DNA of 64,000 nt, taken from contig NZ_RPDJ01000014.1 of assembly GCF_004023625.1 (NCBI RefSeq), positions 124,001 through 188,000 of the forward strand, written 5' to 3'. Origin of the DNA: Streptomyces cavernae (lineage in GTDB: Bacteria > Actinomycetota > Actinomycetes > Streptomycetales > Streptomycetaceae). Below, piece after piece: positions 45,001-51,910 of this stretch. Numbering within the stretch: the stretch's first letter is position 1; every line of letters begins with the position of its first letter. Both the position numbers and the translations under genes were made by a program. The notes below the pieces were generated by a model. It did not search any database and was not told the DNA's origin. It saw nothing but the letters and a program-made list of their open reading frames with translations.

Positions 45001-45174
45001 ACCGTCGAGGACCGTGGGCCACAGGGCGACCACGCCGGCGCAGGACGCCGTCGTCACGCCCGTCGCCAGCCATCCCTTGGCGGCCCCGGACAGTCTGCGG
45101 GACAGTACTGCCTGCAGGACCACGCCGACCAGCAGCACGGCGACGGGGGCGAGGACGAAGTCGTTCATCTGCAC
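42052..45174 (-). CDS. hydrogenase subunit: fusion of two NuoL/Mrp-type antiporter modules
   Basis: A very large (1040 residues) membrane protein. Residues 1-500 are a standard NuoL/HyfB/MrpA-like module: DLLLMYAGWEIVGLCSFLLVGF, the transport helix SAVAKSVQFPLHTWIPSAMAAPTPVSALLHA with its lysine and histidine, and HDAKRLLAFHTVSQIGYMMLG. A polar linker (about 530-600) follows. Residues 640-1040 form a second, shorter antiporter-like module with GFAVKLALVPACVWLPAMAARTPAAL and LAQQDVKRMLAFSTVTGAGFL. Two modules imply two ion paths in one chain; most Ech-type enzymes have a single such subunit. The start may be GTG 45174 or the ATG two codons on. It overlaps the small-subunit gene by four bases. 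Confidence 0.88.
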   Translation of the reverse strand: MQMNDFVLAPVAVLLVGVVLQAVLSRRLSGAAKGWLATGVTTASCAGVVALWPTVLDGEVLDRRLGSWDGPVSLSFHVDGLALLFAFMATSIGAAILLYSVAYMAHDVAATRFYVIMQVFIAGLITLVFAEDLLLMYAGWEIVGLCSFLLVGFWYTDRAAAAGARKVLVMTHSAGYALLAAILVIYARTGTTLWTDPKVAEAFTGGVFVLMLVSAVAKSVQFPLHTWIPSAMAAPTPVSALLHAAVYVKAGVYLVARMHSFGPWPSAWQNAVVWVGTVTMLVGVLFAMIQHDAKRLLAFHTVSQIGYMMLGLGLGTPLGVAAALLHTFNHGLFKGGLFLGAGAVQHATGTRDMDRLGGLSRRMPGTTALWLISAASISGVPLFNGFVSKLLLYVAALQADFTVPALIAWVVSVLTMFSFMKASSALFFGVDGEASAKAHESPRGMLIGSGVLAAGCLVLGIAPQLALDHLIDPALTSMGLRGNLGVGWFGFASAGSSFLAGGLVLALLSVVGGAVVHQRFRRRGALPATASSTTTWEPRELVSAGPAAAALPPVGLGSHLAPPTASFTGGEPLRDHGHLRASDFSSPVSRGLAPFYRWGDADLYYLAVWHATLRVCAVAGRAGAWLERRAAAALTALAVAMGLVALAAADVVRTDEPTIDVTRPWALAATIVTALCGLLLAMATAQPTRPWVRVAAVAGLLVVPGLLVPSELVRVLLLEGAAFGAFLVLVLAGVDTAARNAYLAAAVFSALTLVTGTALIDTAPARVVLALLLAGFAVKLALVPACVWLPAMAARTPAALIGLVVAVVDVAAFAELVSLRQTSPWLFSPTWPWLLLALLSAVGGAALALAQQDVKRMLAFSTVTGAGFLVLGIVLAGEFGLDGAMAGAAADALAMALLFTTLAGTEADRPLTLSSRGVAREHPLAAAGFLIGGLAVLGVPFTAGFSGHWRVYATALNESGPVLALLVVATILSVLAYSRVVALVWWGGAADAPPLPPDRPRSVSVWASEPPPLVIALVGLSTAVLATGLFPRLLQEWVVR

Positions 45175-45196
45175 GGGGTTCGCATCCCTTCCGGAC

Positions 45197-45469
45197 TCAT
45201 CCGCCGGCGACCATCGGGAAGACCGAGACGTCGTCCCGCGGGGTGAGCGGTGTCGCGAGGCCTCCGGTGAGCCGGACGTTGCGTCCGTTGACCAGGAGGA
45301 TCAGTTCGGGGCCGAGGTGTCCGTCCGCCAGCACCGCGCGCCGGAACCTGTCGCCGTATCGCGTGGCGAGCAGCTCCAGCAGTCCGGCGACGTCGGGAGG
45401 CGGTTCGTCGAGGTCGAACGACCGCTCTCCGGCGAGTTCGCGGAAGGTCGCGAAATATTTGATGTGCAC
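45197..45469 (-). CDS. MoaD/ThiS-family sulfur-carrier protein
   Basis: A 90-residue ubiquitin-like protein ending in the diglycine VAGG needed for adenylation and thiocarboxylation. The fold is recognised from IKYFATFRELAGE at the start, LLELLATRYGDRF, and VNGRNVRLTGG, and the final PMVAGG. It should carry sulfur for the dithiolene of the tungsto- or molybdopterin used by the aldehyde oxidoreductase, activated by the MoeB/ThiF-type enzyme at 53061-54104. Dedicated MoaD-like genes accompany AOR genes in other organisms. The GTG start at 45469 has GAGG seven bases upstream. Confidence 0.85.
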   Translation of the reverse strand: MHIKYFATFRELAGERSFDLDEPPPDVAGLLELLATRYGDRFRRAVLADGHLGPELILLVNGRNVRLTGGLATPLTPRDDVSVFPMVAGG

Positions 45470-45511
45470 CGGTCAACCTCGATTCGGCGCGAGCCCCACG
45501 GGAGCGGCGGT

Positions 45512-45530
45512 CACCGGCAGACAGCCGGTG
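45512..45530 (-). other. intra-operon hairpin between aor and the MoaD-like gene
   Basis: CACCGGC at 45512-45518 pairs with GCCGGTG at 45524-45530 around a five-base loop, in the 101-base gap after the AOR stop codon. There is no T-run, so it may only attenuate, letting the oxidoreductase be made in excess over the hydrogenase, or stabilise the upstream mRNA. Confidence 0.35.
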
Positions 45531-45570
45531 GCCGTCCCCCTCGGATCGGCCTTGCTGCGGGCCTGCTTCG

Positions 45571-47373
45571 CTACAGAGCCAGTTCCTCGAGCTTTGCCTG
45601 CGTCGGCACGCCGTCGGCGTCCCAGCCCCGCAGGCTGTAGTACTCCGGGAGCATCTCGTCGAGCCGGTTGACCTCTCCGCGTGACGCGCCCGTCTTGATC
45701 GGTTCCTCCAGCAGCCGCTTGGGCAGCGTGTCGTCCGCGGCCGAGTAGCCCACCTTGAGGTTCCACAGCCGCTCGTTGTTCCAGATGCGCTCGCCGGCCC
45801 TGAGGAACTCCTCCAGGGAGTACTCCTCACCGGTGAGCGCGCTGAGCATCTCGGCCAGTTCGGGGCCTCCGATGCCGAAGGTCGCGAACAGGCAGGACCC
45901 GGTGGCGTCGAGTGCGGCGGTCAGGTTCTGGAACGCGATGTCGAGCGCCGCCTTGCCCTCGGTGGCGTGCGGGTCCATGGGCGGGCCCTGGCCGAGCACC
46001 TCGTACGAGATGGTGTAGCCGCGGACGTGGCAGCCGCCGCGGTTGCCGGTCGCGTAGTTCAGGCCGATGCCCTGGACCCCTCGCGGGTCGTAGGCAGGCA
46101 TCTCCTGCTTCTTGGTGGTCATGGACAGCTCGGGGTGACCGACGCTTTCGGCCAGCCGGTACGAGCCTTCGGCCAGTCGCTTGCCGAAGCCCTCACCCGT
46201 GCCGGTCTTGCGGACCGCTTCGACCATGGCCTGAGCGTTGCCGAACACCAGGTCAAGACCGTCGGTGTCCTCCTTCGTCAGATAACCGCGCTCGTACAGC
46301 TCCATGGCGCAGGCGATCGTGGCGCTCATCGAGATGGTGTCCAGGCCGTACTCGTTGCAGAGGTAGTTGGCCTTGACGATGGCATCGAGGTTGTCCACGC
46401 CGGAGTCGGCGCCGAAACCCCACGCGGTCTCGTACTCCGGGCCTTCACCCATGCCGGGATACAGCGGGTTGTCCGTCTTGGTGACCCGGCCGCAGCTGAT
46501 CACGCAGGCGTAGCAACCCTTCGGCCGGACCAGCTGGTTGGCGGCCAGGGACTCCCCGCCGGTCTTGTCCGCGTTCGGGAAGTGGCCGTCCTGGAAGTTG
46601 CGGGTCGGCAGGGCGCCGACCTCGTTGAGGATGTTCACCAGCACGTTGGTGCCGTAGGCCTTCAGGCCCGCGCCACCGACCGGATTGGCCTTGATCTTGC
46701 CCGTGCAGCTGAGCACGGCGGACTTGAAGCGGTCCGGATCGGCGACGGTCACCGGACCGGTGCCGACCACGACGATCGCCTTGAGCTTCTTCGAGCCCAT
46801 CACGGCGCCGACGCCAGTACGCCCCGCCGCCCGGTGCATCTCGTTCATCACCGACGCGATCAGGGACAGGTTCTCCCCGGCCGGGCCGATGCAGGCGACC
46901 TTGGCGTCCTCGTCGGTCTCCGCGCGCATCGCGTCCACGGCGTCGTGCACGTTCATGCCCCAGAAGGCGCTCGCGTCGCGGATGACGACCTCGTCGTCCC
47001 GGATCCAGAGGTAGACCGGCGTGCGGGACCGGCCCTCGACGATCACGGCGTCGTAGCCGGCGTACTTGAGTTCCGGACCGAAGGTGCCGCCGGAGTTGGA
47101 GGCGGCGATGGTGTTGTTCAGAGGGCTCTTCGTGATGACGTTGTAGCGGCCTCCGGACGGAGCGAACGTTCCGGTGAACGGCCCGGGAGCGAAGACCATC
47201 TTGTTCTCGGGGCCAAGGGGGTCGGCCTGGGGGTCGACCTCGTCGGCGATGATCCTGCCGCCCATCCCGCGCGCGCCGATGTAGTCGTGGGCCAGCTCAC
47301 GGTCGGTGCGTTCACGCCGCACCGTGCCGTGGGTCAGGTCGACCCGGAGGATGGTGCCAGTCCAGCCGTACAT
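45571..47373 (-). CDS. aor: tungsten-type aldehyde:ferredoxin oxidoreductase
   Basis: A 600-residue enzyme that oxidises aldehydes to carboxylic acids (or the reverse) at a tungsto-bispterin centre, passing electrons to ferredoxin. The N-terminus GWTGTILRVDLTHGTV and KSPLNNTIAASNSGG are AOR-family hallmarks. The cluster-binding cysteines are at 287, 290, 294 (GCYACVISC) and 494 (GSCLFATFG), almost exactly the positions known for Pyrococcus AOR (288, 291, 295, 494). The pterin-binding GRTGVGAVMGSKKLKA and EYETAWGFGADSG are also present. It overlaps the polyferredoxin gene by one base. AOR is typical of anaerobes and uncommon in aerobic streptomycetes. Confidence 0.93.
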   Translation of the reverse strand: MYGWTGTILRVDLTHGTVRRERTDRELAHDYIGARGMGGRIIADEVDPQADPLGPENKMVFAPGPFTGTFAPSGGRYNVITKSPLNNTIAASNSGGTFGPELKYAGYDAVIVEGRSRTPVYLWIRDDEVVIRDASAFWGMNVHDAVDAMRAETDEDAKVACIGPAGENLSLIASVMNEMHRAAGRTGVGAVMGSKKLKAIVVVGTGPVTVADPDRFKSAVLSCTGKIKANPVGGAGLKAYGTNVLVNILNEVGALPTRNFQDGHFPNADKTGGESLAANQLVRPKGCYACVISCGRVTKTDNPLYPGMGEGPEYETAWGFGADSGVDNLDAIVKANYLCNEYGLDTISMSATIACAMELYERGYLTKEDTDGLDLVFGNAQAMVEAVRKTGTGEGFGKRLAEGSYRLAESVGHPELSMTTKKQEMPAYDPRGVQGIGLNYATGNRGGCHVRGYTISYEVLGQGPPMDPHATEGKAALDIAFQNLTAALDATGSCLFATFGIGGPELAEMLSALTGEEYSLEEFLRAGERIWNNERLWNLKVGYSAADDTLPKRLLEEPIKTGASRGEVNRLDEMLPEYYSLRGWDADGVPTQAKLEELAL

Positions 47374-47855
47374 CACTTCACCTCCTCGAAGACTGCCTTG
47401 AGCTTCTCGCCGACGACACGCTTGCGCGCCCGGGTCTGCTCGGCGTCGTCGACCCACTCCAGCGCGCCGTTGGGGCACATCGCCACGCACTGAGGGGCGC
47501 CGGCGCAGGTGTCGCACTTGGCGATGAGCCGGGTGGCCGAGTCGTAGTTGACGCTGCCGAAGGGGCAGGCGATGACGCACAGCTTGCAGCCGATGCAGGC
47601 GTCCTGGTTCAGCTCGACCAGGTCGGACCCGGGCGGGCCGTAATGCATCGCCCCGGTCGGGCAGACGCTCACGCACCCCGCGTCGTCGCACTGCTGGCAC
47701 AGCAGGGGAACCGAGAAGCCCTCTCGCTCCCAGGTGAGGGTCTTGATCCGGGACGCTCCGGGCCGGAAGCTGCCTTCCTGCTGGAAGGAGCACGCGAGTT
47801 CACAGATACGGCATCCGGTGCACTTGTCCGGATAGATCATCAACATTTTTCCCAT
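47373..47855 (-). CDS. polyferredoxin with four [4Fe-4S] clusters (AorA/HycB-like)
   Basis: A 160-residue electron carrier with sixteen cysteines in four CxxCxxCxxxC-type sets: CTGCRICELAC, CQQCDDAGCVSVC, CIGCKLCVIAC and CDTCAGAPQCVAMC. This is the layout of HycB/DmsB-type subunits and of AorA of the Aromatoleum-type AOR complex. It should take electrons from AOR and hand them to the hydrogenase or another acceptor. The ATG at 47855 follows GAAGGAGGCACC; the frame is open further upstream without support. No signal peptide. It is the first gene of the operon. Confidence 0.92.
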   Translation of the reverse strand: MGKMLMIYPDKCTGCRICELACSFQQEGSFRPGASRIKTLTWEREGFSVPLLCQQCDDAGCVSVCPTGAMHYGPPGSDLVELNQDACIGCKLCVIACPFGSVNYDSATRLIAKCDTCAGAPQCVAMCPNGALEWVDDAEQTRARKRVVGEKLKAVFEEVK

Positions 47856-48295
47856 GTCGGTGCCTCCTTCGGCCATCGGCGACATCGCATCGCCCGCAGG
47901 TGTCCGACCGGATCGCCCATCGTCGATTCCGGATATGCCTGGCCTCGGCCTCTGTATGGATGATTGCACCGGCGCGCATGGTCGGAGGAGGGACCAATGG
48001 CCCTTTTTTCAAGCGATCGTTCGGCAATTACCCGCGTATTTGTGTTGCCTGACGTTGCATCCGGGAAAAGCGGTAAGGGTAGCCTTACGTTGCCGTGCGG
48101 AGAACGATTGATGTTGCCCTTTGTTTCGCCGGTGACCTGCTGTTCTGCGGTGGTCGGCGTGATGAATCATTGACCCTCCGGCGGAGCCGGGCTAGTTTCG
48201 AATTCCGGGCGGTCCGCGGTGCGTTCGGGGGTGCTTACAGTGAGGTCGGCGGAATTCATTCATCGGCTCCACCGGACGCCAGGGAGGTGGCCCGA
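47856..48295. promoter_or_regulatory. divergent promoter region of the AOR-hydrogenase operon and moeA
   Basis: The 440 bases between the leftward polyferredoxin gene and rightward moeA contain no gene. They hold the 49-bp conserved element at 48045-48093, a short T-run (CCCTTTTTTC at 48001-48010), and several copies of a GTTGC word (48044-48048, 48053-48057, 48090-48093 and about 48112). The region 48030-48180 is AT-richer than its surroundings, as expected for promoters. Confidence 0.6.
48045..48093 (-). promoter_or_regulatory. conserved 49-bp element, copy A
   Basis: Aligned without gaps to copy B at 54293-54341, 37 of 49 positions are identical. It begins TTGCCTGACGTTGCA and ends CTTACGTTGC on the top strand. 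Inside is the perfect inverted repeat GTAAGG-GTAG-CCTTAC (48073-48088). It lies 190 bases from the polyferredoxin start codon. A partial likeness to DtxR/IdeR iron boxes exists (12 of 16 positions against TTAGGTTAGCCTAACC), but the conserved block is longer than such a box. Confidence 0.7.
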
Positions 48296-49516
48296 ATGAC
48301 CGGTCTCGAAGAGGCCCGGGAGACGATCCTGAGTTCCGTCTCCCCCCTCGGTGCCGAGGTCGTGGCAGTGCCGGACGTCGTCGGACGTGTCCTCGCCTCC
48401 GATCAGTTCTCCCCCTGGGACCTGCCGATGTGGGACAACTCGGCGATGGACGGCTACGCGGTACGAGCCGCTGACTGCCAGGAACGGTCGGTCCTGCCGG
48501 TGCGGGGGTTCCTGCCCGCCGGCAAGCCCGCCGTCGACGCGCTGGAGCCGGGGCAGGCGGACCGGATCCTCACCGGCGCGCCCCTTCCCGCGGGCGCCGA
48601 CGCCGTCGTCCCGTTCGAGCTCACCGAAGCCGTCCCGGACGGCGTCCGTCTGCTCGTTCGGCCCGCGGTCGGTGACCATGTGCGCAAGCGGGGCGGTGAT
48701 CTGCGCGCGGGACAGGCGGTACTGACCGAGGGCCGGGTCCTGGGCCCCGCCGAGGTCGCCGTCCTGGCCGCGACCGGCCGGTCGACGGTCCCCGTGGTCC
48801 GGCGGCCGCGCGTGGCCGTCCTCTCCACCGGTGACGAACTCCTCGTGCCGGGTGAGCCCCTCCGGGACGGCAGGATCCACGACAGCAACGGACCCGCGCT
48901 GGCAGCGGCGGCTCTGCGGACGGGAGTCGTGCCCACGGTCCTGCCCATCGCGCGCGACCACCCCGACGATCTCCGCAGGAGCCTGGAGACGGGACTGCGG
49001 GCCGACGTCCTGGTGACCTCGGCCGGGGTCTCCGCCGGTGACCGCGACCTGGTGCGCGAGGTCCTCGGCGACCTGGGCGCGAAGGAAGCCTTCTGGCAGG
49101 TGGACATCCAGCCCGGGCGGCCGATGGCATTCGCCACCAATGACACCTGCCGTGTCTTCGCGCTGCCGGGCAACCCGGTGGCGGCGCTGCTGACCTTCGA
49201 GGTTTTCGTGCGGCCCGCGCTGCGCCGGATGCTGGGCCACCGCAGGCCCGTGGAGCCGCTGCTGAGGGCCCGGCTCGAGGAGGATGTCCGGCCTCGCGCG
49301 AACAGGGTCACGCTGCGTCGCGTCCGGCTCGAGCGAACGGCCGACGGACTGGTCGCCACGAGCGCGGGCCGGCAGGCCACGGGGTTCGTGACCACGCTGG
49401 CCCGGGCCGACGGCATCGCCTTCATCCCCAGGGGTGAGGACGTCCTCACCGCCGGCACCCGGGTGGACGTCCAACCCCTGCGCGCCGAGGCGGATTTCAC
49501 GGGAGAGATGGCATGA
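48296..49516 (+). CDS. moeA: molybdopterin molybdenumtransferase MoeA
   Basis: A 406-residue enzyme that inserts molybdate or tungstate into the pterin. MoeA landmarks: PMWDNSAMDGYAVRAAD near residue 44, GQADRILTGAPLPAGADAVVPFE near 98, the GDELL region with VLSTGDELLVPGEPL and DSNGPALAAAA near 190, TSAGVSAGDRDLV, and LPGNPVAALLTFEVFVRPAL. The C-terminal beta domain is complete. The ATG at 48296 follows GGGAGGTGG. It is divergent from the AOR operon, and its location suggests a tungsten-dedicated copy beside the housekeeping one. It overlaps a short truncated-looking frame (ATGA) downstream. Confidence 0.93.
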   Translation: MTGLEEARETILSSVSPLGAEVVAVPDVVGRVLASDQFSPWDLPMWDNSAMDGYAVRAADCQERSVLPVRGFLPAGKPAVDALEPGQADRILTGAPLPAGADAVVPFELTEAVPDGVRLLVRPAVGDHVRKRGGDLRAGQAVLTEGRVLGPAEVAVLAATGRSTVPVVRRPRVAVLSTGDELLVPGEPLRDGRIHDSNGPALAAAALRTGVVPTVLPIARDHPDDLRRSLETGLRADVLVTSAGVSAGDRDLVREVLGDLGAKEAFWQVDIQPGRPMAFATNDTCRVFALPGNPVAALLTFEVFVRPALRRMLGHRRPVEPLLRARLEEDVRPRANRVTLRRVRLERTADGLVATSAGRQATGFVTTLARADGIAFIPRGEDVLTAGTRVDVQPLRAEADFTGEMA

Positions 49517-49638
49517 CCGCGGCCCCCGCGCCGCGTCCGGGCCGGGACCGCCTCATCGGGGCCACCGGCCGGCGCCCCTTGGCGCTGCTCGCCGGCACTG
49601 CTCTCCTGGCGGGAGTCAGAACCGTTCCTGGGGACTGA
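49513..49638 (+). CDS. short frame coupled to moeA, probably a truncated gene
   Basis: A 41-codon frame begins with an ATG that overlaps the moeA stop (ATGA). It encodes a basic N-terminus (RPGRDRLIGATGRRP) and a hydrophobic run (LALLAGTALLAGV), then stops soon after entering the 17-bp direct repeat at 49605-49621. The tight coupling is that of a real operon gene, but the length suggests a gene start cut off by a deletion or insertion. Its original identity cannot be told. Confidence 0.35.
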   Translation: MTAAPAPRPGRDRLIGATGRRPLALLAGTALLAGVRTVPGD

Positions 49639-50033
49639 GCAGAAGTGAGCCCGATCAGCCGCACGCCCCGAACGGTCTTGAGCTCCCCCACTGCCCTAAG
49701 AGCGTGGGAGGTGCCCCCAGGTCCCCGGCGTACTCGACCCCGGGGCGGCGACACGCATCCTGTGCTTGGTCCGATCCCGGGAGGCCGGTTCCCTGAGGCG
49801 ACATGGCCAGTGGGTACGGCCATTGGCGGGCGGGGAGGCCCCGGACCATCTCTCCGGTGGAGCGGGGGCCCCGCACGCTGGCACCGTGCCCGGCGTCCCA
49901 GATCGCACGGCAACGCCAACCCGACCGGTCGGGGGCCTCGCAAGCCTGGCAGCCGACCATCACACGATCGAGTTCAAGCGGCCTTGTGCGCACTCCTCGG
50001 CGAACAGTTGCCAACCCCTGGCGGGAGTCAGAA
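49605..50033. repeat. 17-bp direct repeats bounding a 395-bp segment
   Basis: CCTGGCGGGAGTCAGAA occurs exactly at 49605-49621 and at 50017-50033, and a near copy (CCTGGCGGGAGGTCA) follows at about 50036. The segment between contains the palindromic element at 49680-49720 and no gene. It could be a small insertion, or the scar of recombination that truncated the frame after moeA. Confidence 0.65.
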
Positions 50034-50290
50034 GCCCTGGCGGGAGGTCACAGCACCTGAAGGGGAGGCCAGAACACACCGACGGCACATCGAAGAGCCG
50101 AAAGCCGTGGACATCAAAGAGCCGAACGCCAGGGCGGGTTCGTGCGGAAGCGGTCGGGCGTGACCCGACGGCTGCCCCGTGTGGTGCCCGCATGGGGCCG
50201 AACGGGCCCTGTACCGCCGACATCCTGTGCCGTATAGATCGAGGTGTCCAATTTCGGCCATGTGTCGTTGTGTTCTGAAGGACGGTCCCC
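49639..50290. other. gene-free region before the GAF regulator
   Basis: The 652 bases carry the repeats described at 49605-50033 and a REP-like hairpin. The last 100 bases should hold the promoter of the GAF-type regulator. No gene or RNA is convincing. Confidence 0.5.
49680..49720. repeat. REP-like palindromic element
   Basis: AGCTCCCCCACTGCCCTAAG followed by AGCGTGGGAGGTGCCCCCAG forms an imperfect hairpin (CTCCCCCAC with GTGGGAG). Very similar palindromes are scattered in many Streptomyces genomes. Confidence 0.55.
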
Positions 50291-51859
50291 GTGGCGCAGC
50301 GCGAGACACACCCGCCCCGCCCGGGCGGCGAGCCCAGAGCCTCCGCCGACCCGCCGGTGGCGGACGTGGCCGGTGCCCCGGGTGGCGTTCCGGCCGGCGG
50401 TCGCCGCTCACCCGTCCTTCGCCCCGTGGTCGCGCAGTCGTGGCAACGCTGCGAGGCGGCGCGGATCAGCCGGGACGGAAAGCACCTGCCACGCGTCCAG
50501 CGGCAGGCGGACGAACTAGCCGGATACCGAGAGGGCCATCCCCTGGCGTCGATACTGCCCACCTGCCGCGATCTGCTCGGTGACGTCGTCCGGGAACTCG
50601 GGTGGGTCTTCGCTCTGGGCGACGAGCGGGGGGCTCTGCTGTGGGTGGAGGGGGACCCTCGGACCCGGAGCCGGATCGAGCGGATCCACTTCGTCGAGGG
50701 GGCCCTCTGGTCGGAGGACGCGGCCGGAACCAACGCGCCCGGGACTGCCCTCGCGGTCGGTGCCCCGGTTCGGATTCGTACCGAGGAGCATTTCAACGAG
50801 GCCGTCCGTCCCTGGTCCTGCGCGGCGTCACCGATCCGGGACCCGGACAGCGGCCAGGTCATCGGTGTCCTCGACATCACCGGCGGTGACGCGGCCGCCG
50901 GACCGCAGGCGCTGGCGCTGGTCCGGGCGACGACCCGGGCCGTCGAGGCGGACCTCGCCCGGCAGGTCGCCCTGCGTGACCTGCGGGCCCACGAGACCTA
51001 CGGCGGGACCCGGCACGCGCCCGAGGGCGCGGCCGCACTGGTCAGCCCCGGCGGCCGGGTCCTGGTGGCGGGCTCGGAGCTCGGCCTCACCCGGATCGCC
51101 GGAGTGACGGCGACCGGCGACGGCCGCGGTCGGCTGCCGGACGGCCGCCGGCTGCTGATCGAACCCGTGGGCGTGAGCGGTTACGTGATCGTCCGCTTCG
51201 TGGACGGCTCTGACGAACCGGACCCCTTGTCACCGCTGCGGTTGAGCGTTCTGGGGCGCGACACGGCGATGGTGGAGGTCGACGGCCGCACGATCAGACT
51301 CGGTCCCCGCCACAGCGAGATCATGGTGCTGCTGGCCCGCGCCAGGGAGGGCATAACCGCACGGAGCCTCGCCGAGGACCTGTCCTGTAAGGAACTCAAC
51401 CCGACGACCCTGCGGGTGGACATGAGCCGCCTTCGCGCCCTGGTCGGGGAGGAACTCCTGGCGTCCCGTCCCTATCTGCTGCGCCGCCGCGTGCGCACGG
51501 ACGCCCAGGTCGTGGAAGGCCTGCTGGACGAGGGCCGGCTCCAGGAGGCCCTCGCGTTGTACGCCGGACCGTTGCTACCCCGCTCACACGCGCCCGGGAT
51601 CGTACGGTTGCGTGCGGCACTGCACGAACGGCTGCGCTCGGCCCTGCTGGCCGGCTATGACGTGCACCTGCTGCAGAGATGGCTCGACACGCCTTGGGGA
51701 GCCGACGACACGCAGGCGTGGCAGACCCTGAGCGGGCTGTTCCCGGTGGGATCCCCACGGCGCGCCGAGGCCCTGGAACGGGCCGAGTCCCGTGCCACGC
51801 CCCGCGAGCCCGGATCACAACCCCAGACAGGCCCTGAGGCGGCGACGCCCTCGTCCTGA
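50291..51859 (+). CDS. GAF-domain transcriptional regulator with winged-helix output
   Basis: A 522-residue cytoplasmic regulator. The N-terminal 60 residues are disordered. Residues about 60-220 resemble the sensory part of AcoR-like proteins: VVAQSWQRCEAARISRDGKHLP, then a GAF core ending GTNAPGTALAVGAPVRIRTEEHFNEAVRPWSCAASPIRDPDSGQVIGVLDITGG, a run shared with sigma-54 activators of acetoin and aldehyde metabolism. There is no sigma-54 ATPase; instead residues 320-400 form an OmpR/SARP-like winged helix (SLAEDLSCKELNPTTLRVDMSRLRALVG). It is the only regulator gene in the island, so it is the best candidate to control the AOR and tungsten operons. GTG at 50291 follows GAAGGAC. Confidence 0.75.
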   Translation: MAQRETHPPRPGGEPRASADPPVADVAGAPGGVPAGGRRSPVLRPVVAQSWQRCEAARISRDGKHLPRVQRQADELAGYREGHPLASILPTCRDLLGDVVRELGWVFALGDERGALLWVEGDPRTRSRIERIHFVEGALWSEDAAGTNAPGTALAVGAPVRIRTEEHFNEAVRPWSCAASPIRDPDSGQVIGVLDITGGDAAAGPQALALVRATTRAVEADLARQVALRDLRAHETYGGTRHAPEGAAALVSPGGRVLVAGSELGLTRIAGVTATGDGRGRLPDGRRLLIEPVGVSGYVIVRFVDGSDEPDPLSPLRLSVLGRDTAMVEVDGRTIRLGPRHSEIMVLLARAREGITARSLAEDLSCKELNPTTLRVDMSRLRALVGEELLASRPYLLRRRVRTDAQVVEGLLDEGRLQEALALYAGPLLPRSHAPGIVRLRAALHERLRSALLAGYDVHLLQRWLDTPWGADDTQAWQTLSGLFPVGSPRRAEALERAESRATPREPGSQPQTGPEAATPSS

Positions 51860-51910
51860 GCACGGTCGGGATCCGAGCGTGACGGAGGTATGAGCGCGAC
51901 CGGAAGGAGG

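Noticed and set aside
38494..45174. A second respiratory Complex I (nuo) operon
   Set aside because: The large subunit keeps both pairs of NiFe cysteines and only six subunits are present, so it is a group-4 hydrogenase; the nearby hyp genes agree.
45571..47793. A 740-residue version of the aldehyde oxidoreductase
   Set aside because: The extra N-terminal part is a shadow of the polyferredoxin gene; the AOR family start GWTGTILRVDL follows the ATG at 47373.
48073..48088. Classical DtxR/IdeR iron box
   Set aside because: The likeness is partial in copy A and weaker in copy B, and the conserved block extends well beyond the palindrome, so a specific iron regulator cannot be claimed.
47856..48295. 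A molybdenum/tungsten cofactor riboswitch in the leader
   Set aside because: I could not find the paired helices of the known Moco motif, and the conserved block is short and lies about 190 bases from the start codon; a covariance-model search would be needed.
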